A stretch of 64,000 nt of DNA from Nageia nagi. Lineage: Eukaryota > Pinophyta. The notes under the pieces were generated by a model. It saw only the letters and a program-made list of their open reading frames with translations. It had not been told where the DNA came from and made no database searches. Position 1 is the stretch's first letter; every line of letters starts with the position of its first letter. Below are positions 44,936 to 57,256 of the stretch, piece after piece. The DNA is taken from the NCBI GenBank assembly GCA_050084985.1, contig JBITNC010000001.1, positions 143,344,001 to 143,408,000 of the forward strand, in the 5' to 3' direction. Both the position numbers and the translations under genes were made by a program.

Positions 44936-47328
44936 AATCGGGCCGATGAAAATGGAATTATCATATGTCAAAAGCTTAAGGCTTTTCATAAGCAACCGAG
45001 GAAGGGGAGGTTTAGTAGAAAAATCACAGAAAGCTAATAATCCAAAAGTTCAAACTTGCTTATCTTGATAAAAACCTTTAATTATGGGCAAAAATCAGTA
45101 AGCTACCAGAAAGGATTAGATAAAGTAAAGGAAAATACCGAAAAAAGATCGAAGATCTCTACAGTTTGGAGTGTCAATGAGTTGGTTTGGCATGAAGAAG
45201 AAGCAAAGCCTAAGATGTATCACAAAAGCTTAAAAATCATAATGTATATCTGAAATAGACTTAGAAGAAGGCTTGGGGATGAATTTTATTCCCAAACTTA
45301 GCAACTTTTTCTCATTGTAGCTCAGTCTTCTCAAAGATAGATTATGAATCGCAAAGTTTAAGATTTGATAATCAATTTTAGAGGGAGTTTTCTTGGTAAA
45401 GAATATGAGTGAAAAGAGTGCTGAGTTAATCGCCACATCCCATCAAGTTATGTGGAAATGTGGTCGAAGGTGCCCAATGTACGTGCTTTTTTGCAAGCGC
45501 TCAGGGACGTCATGTTGAAGTTTATCCATTCGTTGAGGGTGGAATAGAATTACGTTTCATGGAGGGAGCTTATCAAGGTTGAGCATGACAATCCCTTGGA
45601 ATGGAAGAAGGCCTATGAGGAGGGTAAGAGTGGCAAATTGGATATGTTTGGTCTCGAGAAGCTAATGGACTCATATTCCGTTTGGATGATAGATGGTTGT
45701 GTAGGGAAGATAGGTTACAAGTAGAAAGAGTCCCATGAGATCTAGGAGGAGGGCGTTTCTTTCCTACATTGGATTCTCCATACACTCCAACAGATTAGAT
45801 AAGACATTAATTTGGTTGGTACTATGATCTTCCCCTTGAGCACGATGGTCCAAAGGCATTACGTGTGATATTTTGGGGAGGAGCCTCGAACAGAGCCTAT
45901 TTTTTGGCCGCCATGTAGGCGTATATGTATTCAAAGAAGGATGGCTTGTAATATCTAAATGAACATCCTTAAGTTCCTTCTAAATGGTAAAATACTTTTC
46001 CTTAAGCTTCTCATGGATGATTTGAGAAATAGACTATTCCTTGGGTAACTCGTCAGCTTCAACCATGGCTGTATCCCGAGAAGCTTGATCTGCAGATGGA
46101 GGTTGCTCCTGCACACTTTTATTTAAATCATGTTGGACGAGATAGTTATTTCATCTGATGTAAATACAATTTGGTTTCTGCAAACCAAGAAGTACAAGGT
46201 ATAGAAAAGGAGCCAATGAAAGGAAGATCTTTTACGACATTTGAAGGGATCTTGTGAAAGAAGTGATAGCACCACCAACTACAACAGCATGGTTGGTTGA
46301 TGTCTTTTCCATAGAGTCCACATAGGTTGAAAGAAAATGGGCATTGGCTTGAGATTGAATATAATCCAACTTGGAGGTCAACAAAGCCTATTCATCTGGA
46401 TCATTGATAACAATCTTAGGTGGCTTAACTTGCAAATTATTGGGTAGAGTTCTAGCCTCTTCAAAGTACTTGAGCATTAGAATATACTCAGAATATCTTT
46501 TCTCAAGTTGGTGGTAACGCTTATATTCATTAAAAGCTAAGGTGGTTAGTGAAGAAATAGATCCTAGGAATTTATCAACAAAGGATACCTGTTGATCAAA
46601 AGTCATCTAGCTGGAAAGAACGTCCAAAGGTTGAGCACCACCGATAGGAGCATCGAGCGGATGCGAAACATCAAGGAATATGTTAGTTTTATAGGTTCCT
46701 AGAGAGGGCCAATAGTGTGTACCTCAAAGGATGAAGGACTAGCAGCAACATGCGCTCTAGGACCAACAGTAGTATGAGTATTAGTAACAAAAGCGCTACA
46801 GGAAATAAACATATGACGTAGTAGTTCAGTGAGGCTTTCAAACTGAAAGGTGCAACATTCCTCAATCCATGAGAAATGATCATCATTTTGAGCCTCTAGG
46901 CTTGTAAAGCAAGCTTCATGAAGAGTAATATGATAATTTGTAAATTTTTGAAGATCTATGAATCCTTTTCGAAAAGTTTAAAATTCAAAGTTGATAAGAC
47001 CAAACGCTTGAATAGTCATTCTTGAAGAATCAACACGAGGAGCATTCAAAGGAGAAGAATGGTTATGATGTTCTGAAGGTGAAGTAATTCCAACGGGACA
47101 TATAACCATAGCCATCGTGTAATAAGAAACTCCACATCAGTCTATATCTGTGCGAAGGCACTTACGCAAAAACGAAGTAGAGAAAGGGAGTTCATCCTCG
47201 ACATGGAGAGGTGCAGTAAAAAATGGTGGATTGTGATTAATAAATTATTCTAGTCCATCAGTCGACAAAGGAGCACATCCATATGGAAGAGAAGCCAAAC
47301 CTTGCAAGTTTATGTTGGTGGCCATATT
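44936..47328 (-). pseudogene. Penelope-like element ORF, N-terminal half
   Basis: Minus strand. The likely start is MATNINLQGLASLPYGCAPL at 47328, 11 bp inside the right direct repeat. The upstream half is Ser/Thr/His-rich with no known domain (FEVHTIGPL, HDLNKSVQEQPPSADQASRD). At 45230-45436 is NLSLRRLSYNEKKLLSLGIK followed by FIPKPSS, the conserved block just ahead of the RT in Penelope-like elements (NLS..LT..E..LL..GL.F.P.P). Its frame leads into the copia insertion at 44935 and resumes at 38836. Stops and frameshifts occur throughout. Confidence 0.65.
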
Positions 47329-47338
47329 TAAGGAGAAC

Positions 47339-47866
47339 AAAAATTATACTATTATAAAATTATAATGTTATCACGAGCAGCTTCCAAGAACAAACAAAAA
47401 AAAGTATAGAAAAAAGTTTCAAAGTCTCAAAAAGTTGCAATAAATAAATTTTATATTGGAGAAGAAACTTTACAAATTCTTAAAAATTAGTGGTTCAAAA
47501 CTAGTTTTGCCTAATACAAGGCTCATCAATTGAACTGAATCAAAATTGATACACATATAAACTCTTAAATATAAAGAATAATGTTTGAAAAAGTCAAAAC
47601 ACTCATTTACAATAAAATAATAATAATCATCAAAAAATGACTAATATCATTTAAATTTAATAATATTTATAGTATTTAAGATTTAAAAACATTCTTAAGA
47701 ATATTAATAAATTTAAAACTATGAATCAAATTAAATAAGATTAAGTCTATTCTTCATGAGGAGGAAGCTAAGCTTGCTTGGTTTTCTTTAATAGATAGTG
47801 GGATGAGGTAAATAATGAAGTATTTGAATGTGTTAGTAGTGATGATAAAGATTAGGGATTAGTGAT
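47339..47866 (-). repeat. Right direct repeat (pseudo-LTR) of the Penelope-like element
   Basis: Partner of 37159-37650. In element orientation it lies just upstream of the ORF start, so it would hold the promoter. Confidence 0.8.
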
Positions 47867-47879
47867 TAGTGAAATATAT

Positions 47880-49398
47880 CTATACAAAGTCTCATGAGTG
47901 GTTACCCTTGCTACCGCTCTTACTATCTACCTTACAACTCTTGGAAGCCTCACTATCTAAAGACATGCCCAAGGACCTTGATATACCACTAGCTATGATT
48001 CCATGGGTTTCCAAGAGTGTCTTAGCCTTCCTATATTTGTCCTTGAGATCCTCTATCTCTTAGTGCAGTTGTTGATTTAACTCCATCTGCTTGGATGTAA
48101 ATGCCCAAGAATCATTAGGAGGTGGTATGGTTGACTGCTTCTCCATCCTCTTATTAACCTTATCAAGGATAATAATATAAGCATCCCTTGTAGGTAATGT
48201 AGCTTGTATCTCACTAACACTTCTCCTAAAACTAGCCACCTTGGTCTCTATGGGCTTCAATCTATCAACTTTAGCCTTAAAAGGTTGAAGGATGGCAATA
48301 TCCTCCTTAAATGTAGCTATCCTAACTATTGTATCCTCTATAAATATAATAAAAATTAACATTAATACATAAGCAAATAAAATAAACATGAAAAATATAA
48401 CAAATAAAGTTTAACTTAAACTTAAAAATTATACTTGAAGGGACTAATGGGATGGGCTCTATAAGCAGGTCTATCCCAGCTACATAGGTCCTTGAAGTTG
48501 GGGGCATCTGAGGGGGTGGCTTGTCAAGCACTATATCGATGTCCTCCTCATCATTATCATTAGATGACTCCTTGGTAGATACCTCCATACCTTCCTCCTT
48601 GCCTAACATGAGAATCCCAAGTGGGAAAGGTATGATTCCTGCACACCATACCTCATATCTTGGAATAATATTGAGGGAAAATAAGATGGCTAATGGACCA
48701 TCTACCTTAGCTGGCTTCCCCATATGCTACTCTACATGGGTGTCACTAATGCATCCTAAGGTGCATCAACCTTATATCTCTACCTCAAATACAATCTTAG
48801 TCTAGCAACTGATGTAACATTCATCTAAGATAATATGGCTCCACACCCTACCACCATGTCTATAGGAAGAAGTGCTATCTCACTTAGGAAGTTTGATGTG
48901 CATCCTCATCCCACACATAGTATTGATAGGCTAACCACTCAATATCATTATCTTGAATTCCATTTATCTCTCTCCTTTGTACCTTGATAGTGTATGGTAC
49001 CCAAAAATAACCTAAATTGAACACCCAATAATACATAATGGGATAGATATTATCATTTTTCTTCCTTGCTAGTGCAACCAACTTGAATATAACAATGTGC
49101 TTATATTCCCACACTTGTAGGAAAGAAGCATGGGCCACCATCACATTTGACTTACCCATGAACAACACATGGTGCAAGTCATAATACAACTGAGCAAGAA
49201 TGTAGGATCCCCAAGCATATGATATTCTCCTAGCATAAATATCCCTAACAATCCATACTAATCTAAGAGCAAAAATAGAGTTATTCTTATTTGAGCACAA
49301 GAACATGATAATAATGGATGTAACAAGCAACTGAAGGGTTCTAAATCCTAGATCATACTGGTAGATTGAATGCCATAGGAAGCTTGGTATTCCTAATC
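47880..49398 (-). pseudogene. Plant-mobile-domain (aminotransferase-like) protein, 3' part
   Basis: Minus strand. At 49330-48884: LGIPSFLWHSIYQYDLGFRT just before the open frame, then RISYAWGSYILAQLYYDLHH and FLQVWEYKHIVIFK, the core pattern of the plant mobile domain found in MAIL1-like proteins and in some transposons. At 48723-48439: PRYEVWCAGIIPFPLG and an acidic linker. A 97-bp GT...AG intron (48338-48434) joins PLVPS to DTIVRIATF in frame. The last exon (48337 to about 47880) is a coiled coil (EIEDLKDKYRKAKTLLE). A frameshift and stops at 48724-48884 and the copia insertion at 49399 make it a pseudogene. Confidence 0.65.
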
Positions 49399-49846
49399 TA
49401 TTAGAATTTCTAATGCATTATTTTTTGGTATAAAAAATGTAACTCACTTAATTTATCTAAATACTAAAAAGTATTTATAAATATCTTTTAGTATTTATGG
49501 AATTAAATAAGTACAACTTGATCATTCTTACCTCATGTAAACCTTGGGTAAAAAGGTGAGTTAAGGTGGGGTTCCCTCCTATAAATAGAAGGCTTGGCCT
49601 TATTGTTACATACTTTGTAGGTTTATAGGATGAAAGAGAGGTTGTAGTCATTACAAGAATTATCTTTGAGAAGTAAATATCTTGAGTTAAAGTGGCGTAC
49701 TCTAATCCTTGAGAGGAACCACTATACATGCTAGTATTACTGTATGAATGTGACTGTGTTTGTGTTGTTATTGTGTGAGTTTTATTGTGGTTATGAAGAG
49801 GATGCTTCAAGGTTGATCTTGGGTAAAAGAGATTCTCCTCCTTTCA
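49399..49846 (+). repeat. 5' LTR of the plus-strand copia element
   Basis: 448 bp. It aligns with 57257-57684 (shared TTTTTTGGTAT, CCTTGGGTAAAAAGGTGAGT, TATAAATAGA at 49580-49588). Confidence 0.85.
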
Positions 49847-49848
49847 AT

Positions 49849-49860
49849 TGGTATTAGAGT
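49849..49860 (+). other. Primer-binding site (initiator tRNA-Met type)
   Basis: TGGTATTAGAGT, two changes from TGGTATCAGAGC, 2 nt after the LTR. Confidence 0.75.
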
Positions 49861-50340
49861 CTTCCTTGGAGGATATTTCCACTACATTTTATGAGGTAAT
49901 ATCTTTAGTAGGTATACCTCCTCCCCCTTCTCATATTTGAGTTATTTTGTATTACTATTATAATTATTATGTTAGTTCATTCTTTTTTAATAATTACTTC
50001 AAAATAACAATATTATATTGTTATAATTTTGTAGCATTAATTTGATGAAGTATAAATTATATGTATATATATTTTCTTTACAAATTATATATATTTATCA
50101 TATTTTGTAAGAAAATATATATAATTTGATGAATTTCTATAGAACATTTGCTCAAAATAACATTTTTTTTATGCTAACATTTTATGTTAGTTTTCATTTT
50201 TTGGAAAACATGCTTAATTTTCTATTCATAAATTCTTAATTTTTTGAAAAAAAAAGAGGAGTGAAAGTTCTACAATTATTTTATATGTATTCAAAATGAA
50301 TTTGTTTTCTTTAAAAAAATGTTTTTTTATTTTTTTCTTT

Positions 50341-50379
<39 letters not shown>

Positions 50380-52660
50380 GAGAAGAAAAACATATAGGAA
50401 AATATGTTTTTCTACTGATGTATATAATAAAAATGTAAATAAGAAGGTTTTTTTATATATTTGGACGACTCTCCTCATTCATCGTCATTGGGGAGGTGCC
50501 AACCCCAACCCCCCCCCCCCCCACCACCATGATCACCTTCCATAGTCGTGTCTGACGACACCACCCCGCCCCCTCTCTCCCATCCACCTCTGACCAGCCA
50601 AGGAGCCACCACCACCATTGTAATTACCACAGCTGATTGGAGCTCTGCTCTCCTCCCATTTATCAATTTTGGATGGACTTCATCGTTATTCCCTGAATGG
50701 AAAAGTATCACATAGAATGTCAATTCATTCCCTAATGTTCTTTCTATATCATTGGCCACTTGGCACATCTCCTTTGGCCATAATGGAACTTCGTTCGATC
50801 ACTCCACCTTGCACCACCCAATAGGCAACTTACCTCCCTTCTACGCGGTCAATTGCCTTCACTATCCATCCTTCATGTTGCTTACTCAGTACCCCCTGCC
50901 ATCGCTGCCTCCTCCCTAAACTCTGTAACCTTTGACAACATTCTTTTAGCTTGTGCCACCATGTGTTCTCTAGTATATGGTATGGACATCCATTTGCAAT
51001 GGATATTGTGGTTGTGAGTGGCCTGATATGTAGAATGTGGAGCAATACTATAAGCTAGAAATTATTTAACATGATATATGATGCAAACTACTGATATGTA
51101 TAATGTGGAGCAATACTATAAGATAGAAATTATTTAACATGATATATGATGCAAACTACCTTTGGCGGCATCCTCCCCTCTACCCATATGAATCTTACCT
51201 TTATTGGCTCCTCTCAGTTTTTTTGAAATTTTAACCATTGTTTAAATTAAATTCCCATCCCTTGATTTAATTTTATTTTTTATCCTCATTCTTTCAAATG
51301 GTTGCTACTTGATGTGTAATTAAACATTTTCCTTAATGAAAATAGTAGAGTTAGTGGATCAAATATTTAATGATCATTACTTATTTTTTTTGTTGCTTAG
51401 TTTTTATTTGCTTTTTGCAAAGGAGAATTTTTTTAAATGTAATTTTTTTTTCAATTAAAAGAGGGAATATTTTTATATATAAAAAAATAATGGGGAGTTA
51501 TTTGAAATTTTTTGAAATTTGGAGTATTTTTTTTGAAAAAAAGAGTTTAAGTTTAGAAAATTCATCCTCTAAGGTTATTTTCTAAAGAAAAAATATAGTT
51601 ATTATGTCTTTCTTCTTTAATGCCTTAAATAAAGCTATTTACCATTTTTTAAATAAAAGGAGGAGATTGTTTATATGTATTTTTGTTTAAAAAAGAGGAG
51701 GAGATTAAACCTTTTCATAAAAGATACTTAAATATGTGCAAATATTTTCTTTTTACTCCTTCATATAATCCTTTTTTTTTAATGGAAATAGTCTTTCCAT
51801 GTTAGCTTCTAAGCATAGGAAAGTAAGGATCCCTATTGCAAACATGGAGACAAGTGAGAAGAAAAAGAACATGCTTTGGAAGAAAGGAAAGAAGATATAA
51901 TATGAAGATAAAATGCTAAATTGGTCAATCCTTTCAAGATAAAGAAATGAAGTCATAACTAGCATGCTTCATTTTTAAGCTTGCTATGCAATGGACTCTA
52001 ATGCTTTTATGGTTGAGGAAATGATAATTCCTCTTGAACTAAGTATTCTATAAGCAAGTTTATGTTAGTTTAACCTTGCTCTTATGATGAGTTTTTAGGA
52101 ATTATGTTAACCTTAAGCATGATTTAAAACTCCTAGAGTCTTGTTATGTAACTAATCCAAAAATTGAGGAAACTATTAGCCCTTTATTATTTGGTTATCC
52201 TTATTTTTGTGGTTAATTAATAAATGTTCAAATTAAGTTAATGGTAAAATGTGCACTAACTTCAAATACTACCTACAAACACTAAACTCAAATGCTAACT
52301 ACAATTATAGATTAGGGATTACTAACCTTAAACTTAGTGTTAAACAAAGTGCGCTAAGATGATTTACAATATTCTAACACTAACAACTTACTAACTACAA
52401 AGCTGCTAACCTACAACTTGTAAATTTTTTTAATACAAAATTATACAAATTTCTTTCAATTGCACCAATATTAAACATTATTAGTTTATATTGTTTGGAT
52501 ACTTATAATTCCTATGATAATTGTTTAAATTCTTAATGTTTAGTTAAATGTTTGTTAGTTACATGATTGAATAATTTTGCTACTTGCATTTGTAATCATA
52601 ATTGAAAAATCATATGTTGTTTCTTCTTATGCTTTAATCAATTAACATTTTTTTGTAGAG
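49861..52660 (+). other. Long non-coding leader of the copia element
   Basis: About 2.8 kb between the primer-binding site and gag. It contains a (TA)n run at 50343-50376, a GC-rich island at about 50465-51010 with a run of about 15 C residues near 50510, and a 68-bp tandem duplication at 51023-51158. No protein similarity was recognised. The island differs so much in composition that it may be a captured or inserted fragment. Confidence 0.6.
51023..51158. repeat. 68-bp tandem duplication, two mismatches
   Basis: CTGATATGTA[G/T]AATGTGG... starts at 51023 and 51091. The copies differ at two sites, so the duplication is younger than the host element. Confidence 0.9.
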
Positions 52661-53520
52661 ATGAAAGATTATTTTGCACAAAAGCACATCCTTGATGGTT
52701 TCAACTATGGTGTTTGGGAACCAAGGATGAAAGAGGAGCTTTAAGCACATAATCTTTGTAAAATAGTGAGTGAGAATCAAGTTATCCCATCAGAAGTAAA
52801 AGCACTAGAAGTTTATAACAACAAAAATGAGTTAGCAACTTCTATGATCTTTAAGGTAGTTTTAGATGAAGTTCTTATTATTTCAATCTCAACATCCACC
52901 ATAGAATCCTGGTATAGGCTTAAGAGGATCTACTTTGGTTTTAAATTTTTTAAATGATTTATCATCCTTCAAAAGCTCTTGCAATATTTTCAAAAGAAGG
53001 ATGAAGGCATAGCAATCTACTTGAATAAGACCATTGATCTAAGGACTTAACTTGTGATTTATGGGTGTAATTGGATCAATGATGAATTCATGGTGTTCAT
53101 CATCTTACAAATCCTTTCAACAAAATTTAATCACTTTGTGATTGTTATTAAGACTAAGCTTGATGATGAAGAGGAAGTCTTCTCATTAGATAATCTTTCT
53201 ATACTCCTCTTGAAGCATGAAGAGAATATCAATAACAAGGTGTTTATTTCTTTTCCAAAGGAGTAAAACACTTCTTTAAGTACAACTAAGATGACTCACT
53301 TCAAGAAGAAGTTCAAAAATCATAAAAAGACCCCTCATGCTCATCTTAATAGAAATGGAAAAAAGTATGACAACAATTATCATGATCACAAAGGTACGTA
53401 AAAGAAATCTCATATACCTAAGGAAATGTTTGATGGAAATTGTAACTTTTATGGCATCTATGATCACAAAGAGAACCATTGCTTCAAGAAAAAGAGAGAG
53501 TAAAATGGACAAGAAAAAGA
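52661..53520 (+). pseudogene. copia gag
   Basis: Starts MKDYFAQKHILDGFNYGVWE, continues through TIESWYRLKRIYFG and LDDEEEVFSLDNLS, and ends with a damaged zinc knuckle (CNFYGIYDHKENHCF, second Cys lost). This is the UBN2-type gag of copia elements. In-frame stops are present. Confidence 0.8.
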
Positions 53521-53609
53521 AAATATCAACAACTTTAAAGAAAAGGAGAATAAGAAAAGTGCTTATGTTTGTGATATTTATTCTAAATCTCATATTTTTT
53601 TAAATAATT

Positions 53610-56462
53610 AGGTTGTGGATTTAGGTTGTAGTAATCATATGAGATTTGAAAGGAATACGTTTGAAAAGTTTCACAAACATAGGAAGGATGTGATAATAAT
53701 AGGATATAACTCTATAATAAAAGTTCATGGGATTAGAAATGTCTTGATGCATCGGAAGGTGATCTAATATGTTCTTTTTATACCTAATTTAGGAATGAAT
53801 CTCTTATCAATTATTCAAATTGTAAGAAAGAGATACAACTTTGAGTTCAATTTAAAATCTCAGAGTTTAAAAAAAGGGTTTTCCATCTTGATAAAAGTTT
53901 CAATCAAGTTTGACCTTTACATAGTTGACCAAGTGTCTACTATGTTGTGTCTTGCTTCAAACATTTTTTCTAAAAGAAACCTTTGGCATCAACATTTAGG
54001 TCACCTAAAACATAATATATTTGACTCATGAAGGATTGAGATCTTATTAAAGGATTACCTCTTTTATCATCCTCCATTGGCCTTTGTGAAAATTGCATCT
54101 TAAGGAAGATAAAAAGGTAAACAATTTAGAAGGATGAGGTAAATAGGGCATCTCAACCTCTCAAATCAATCCACTTAGATTTAATTGGTCCATTTCAAAC
54201 TAAATCACTTAAAGGAGCATCTTATGTTCTTACTTTTATTTATGACTTTATTTGGATGAATTTTGGGTATCTAATAAAGCATTAAGATCAAACCTTTGAT
54301 ATGTTCAAGGAGTTCATGACCTTAGTTAAAAATTAAATAAATCTAAAGATCTAGATGCTAAGGTCAGATAATAGGGGTGAATACATTAGTAATGAGTTCA
54401 ATGACTTTTTTGTGAATTATGGGATCAAAAGGTAGTTTACTATCCCTTATAATATGCAATAGAATAGTGTTATAGAGAGGAAGAATAGGACCATAATAGA
54501 GATGGATAGATGCATGATGGAAAATATTTCTAAGTATTTATGGTATGAAGCAATAAGAACTTCAATATACACTTTGAATAGGTATCTTAAAAAAGAATTT
54601 GAAGGATAAAATTCATATGAGGCATGGAAAAAAAAACTTAATATTTCTCATTTAAGAATCTTTGGATGTGAAGCATTTTTCTCCATAGTTTCTAAGAAAA
54701 GGAAGAATATGAATAATAATTTAGAAAAATACATCTTTATGGGATATGATAGTAAACAAAAAGGCTATATACTATATTCTCCTTCAATAAAGGTAGTTAT
54801 TATTTCAAGAGATATCAAGTTCAATGAAGTTCCTAATGGCTCTTCTTTAAGTGAAGTTTTTATAGACTCTTTATTCATTCCTAAGTGGTTGGATATCTCT
54901 TGAGATAAGTTTCCTCAAGATAAAAAATATCTAACTTAGAGAATAACTAGAAGCATAACTTTGAATAGGTCTCTACTTGATAAACTAAATAATCATAATA
55001 ATCTTTCAACCTTTAAGTATGCATCTAAACATTATTGTTGGATGGATTCTATGAAGTTAGAATATAAAGCTCTTATGAAAAATTGAATTTGGAACTTAGT
55101 TTTAGATTCATCCTCAAAGAATGTAATTGGAGATAAGTACAATTTAGAGGGTGAAATTGAGAAATATAAGGTAAGGTTGGTGGCTAAGGTTTTCACTCAA
55201 AAGTAAAGAGTTAATTATGACAAAACCTTTGTACTAGTAGCAAAGATGAATGCGATCAGATTGAACCTTGCCCTTTCTACAACTCAAGGTTGGAAGGTGC
55301 TTCAACTTCATATGAAGAATGCATTTTTCAATGATGACTTAGATGTTAAGATCTACATGAGTCAACTAGAAGGGTTTGTTGTGCAAGAAAAAGAGTCCCA
55401 TATATAAAAACTAAAGAAATTTTTATATGGACATAAGCAAGCATCAAGAGCTTACTACAATAATATTTCAAAAAACTTTGACTCTTGGATTCTTCAAATT
55501 CTACTTGGATTTAGATCTATATGTGCTCAATAAAAGAAAAGATTTAGTATTAATTATTCTCTATGTGGGTAATATTTTAATCATGAGGAATAATATGGTT
55601 TTTAAAAATGAGTGCATAACCAAATATAAGTTAAAATATGAGATGAATGATCTTGGTCTCTTGTACTACTACCTTGGTATGCAAGTGTATCCATGTAAGG
55701 ATTGTCCCTACTTTAGTCAATCCAAATATGTCTTATATGTATGAAAGAGTGTACCCCTTTGGATACTCCCATTTCTCTTAGAATCAAGTTTGATTCTAGA
55801 TTAAACTCTCAAATGGGAAATGCTATAGAGTACAGGCAACTTATTGGTAGTCTTATTTATTTAGCTATTTTGCTAGGCTAGATATTACCTATGTAGTGAA
55901 TTCAACCATAAGGTCTATGTAAAATCCTTATGTTGAGCATATCATTATACTAAGAAGATTTTGAGATATATTACAAGCATAAAGGATCTTGCCCTCAATT
56001 TTTTCAAGTTGCATTATTTTGTTCTCTCAGTAAAAACTCCACTTCTAATTATGTATTTAATATTGGATCAAGTGTTATCTCTTAGTATTATAAGAGGAAT
56101 TCTATAGTCACTTTGTCCACCATAGAAGCATAATATATAGCTATGACTAATGTAGCCTAGGAAGCAATTTGGCTTAGGCATATTTTGAAAGAAATTGAAT
56201 AGTAGTAGGTTGGTCCATCTTTGATATCTTTAGACAATAAATTTGCCATTGCTTTTGACAAAATATCTATTCCATCAAAGACTAATATACATCAAAATAT
56301 AAGCACATTTCATCAGGGAGAAAGTTTTGGATGACAGTTGTAGCTTTAGTATTGTTTATCAAATAAAAATGTCACTAATTTATTCACCAAGCCCCTTTTA
56401 GACTCTTATTTCTACAAGCTTTGGGGGTCTCTCAAGCTAGTGAGGTTTCCCTCAATGGGGAA
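53610..56462 (+). pseudogene. copia pol: protease, integrase, RT, RNase H
   Basis: Protease near 53613 (VVDLGCSNHMRF, with D-L-G for D-S-G). GAG-pre-integrase block LWHQHLGHLKHN near 53985. Integrase 54170-54640 (IHLDLIGPFQTKSLKGASYV, RSDNRGEYISNEF, KNRTIIEM). Integrase C-terminal block near 54720 (YIFMGYDSKQKGYILYSP). RT 55030-55740, with the catalytic YVDD near 55560 changed to YVGN. RNase H 56000-56420 (STIEAQYIAM-like, FTKPLLDSYFYKL). Loss of the YVDD aspartates alone would abolish activity, and stops and frameshifts are frequent. Confidence 0.88.
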
Positions 56463-57256
56463 TGGAGTTTGAATTATTATTGAATTTATTTTTTTGTGAT
56501 GATAACTTCATTCTTACAAGGATATTTTGGCTATAAAGTGTTTATTGCTATGTATATGTTCCTTTTTCTTTTTCTTTTAATTCTCCATGTGTGAGGAACT
56601 AGTATATGCATGTTGGCATTATTTAGTAATGCACATGACATGAAATTATTTATACCCTTATTGCACTATTTAGTTATCCAAGTGTGAGGAACTAGTATGT
56701 GCATATTAGCACTCTTTAGTTATCCATGTATGAGGAACTAGTATGTATATGATTGGATGTATATCCTATTTTTTTATAATAATGATCAACACATGTGTTT
56801 ATTATATAGTAGGTGACTATGATTTTTCTTAGCATATTTGTGATGACTTATAGTGCACCATTTGATCAATTTATGGATGGAATTATTTGATTCATTTATA
56901 TAATATTGATATGAATGTATATTGCATTTAACTTATTTTGTTTATAAATTGCTTGTATCTTGCAAGTTTCTTCTTGAGATTGCAAGTTACTTACTTTGAG
57001 TATGTAGGCTCATGGAGGCTCATCATGTCAATTTTTTATTGAAGACTACTTATACATTGAAACTATTTATAGTTAATGGTTATTTTATTATAAACAATTT
57101 GTTAAAATGGTTAAGTAGTTGAGCCTTATCTAGGATCTATTACTTCTCAAAATGTAAAGTTCTTATCTTTGATTGTATCTATTATGGAGGAAAACTCTCT
57201 TATAATCTCTCTATCTATCTTATCTACTCTCAATCTAATATTGCATTAACAGGGAG
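56463..57256 (+). other. copia 3' untranslated region with short repeats
   Basis: A GTGTGAGGAACTAGTATxTGCAT block recurs at 56584, 56677 and 56722. The segment ends ACAGGGAG just before the 3' LTR, a plausible polypurine tract. Confidence 0.65.

Larger units (their letters stand above)
37159..47866 (-). mobile_element. Penelope-like retroelement, split by a copia element
   Basis: Orientation is minus. Direct repeats of about 0.5 kb (37159-37650 and 47339-47866) flank a long decayed ORF that runs from an ATG at 47328 to about 37690. The element without its 6.1-kb copia insert would be about 4.6 kb. The reverse transcriptase has the Penelope-like pattern, not that of LTR elements or LINEs. Penelope-like elements commonly carry such pseudo-LTRs. 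No GIY-YIG endonuclease was found downstream of the RT. In plants these elements are best known from conifers (Dryad), attributed to ancient transfer from animals. Confidence 0.75.

Noticed and set aside
44602-44964. Minus-strand open frame of 120 codons
   Set aside because: Lies almost wholly inside the copia LTR, and the other LTR copy does not keep the frame open.
45440-45900. Plus-strand protein-like stretch (SWRELIKVEHDNPLEWKKAY and beyond)
   Set aside because: It reads well but has stops on both sides. The minus strand here lies between the N-terminal part and the conserved pre-RT block of the Penelope-like ORF, which explains the region better.
37159-47866. Reading the 0.5-kb direct repeats as ordinary LTRs of a gypsy or copia element
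   Set aside because: No TG...CA ends, no tRNA primer site beside either copy, and the enclosed RT is Penelope-like.
53276-53603. Overlapping open frames on both strands
   Set aside because: Both are off-frame readings of the copia gag zinc-knuckle region.
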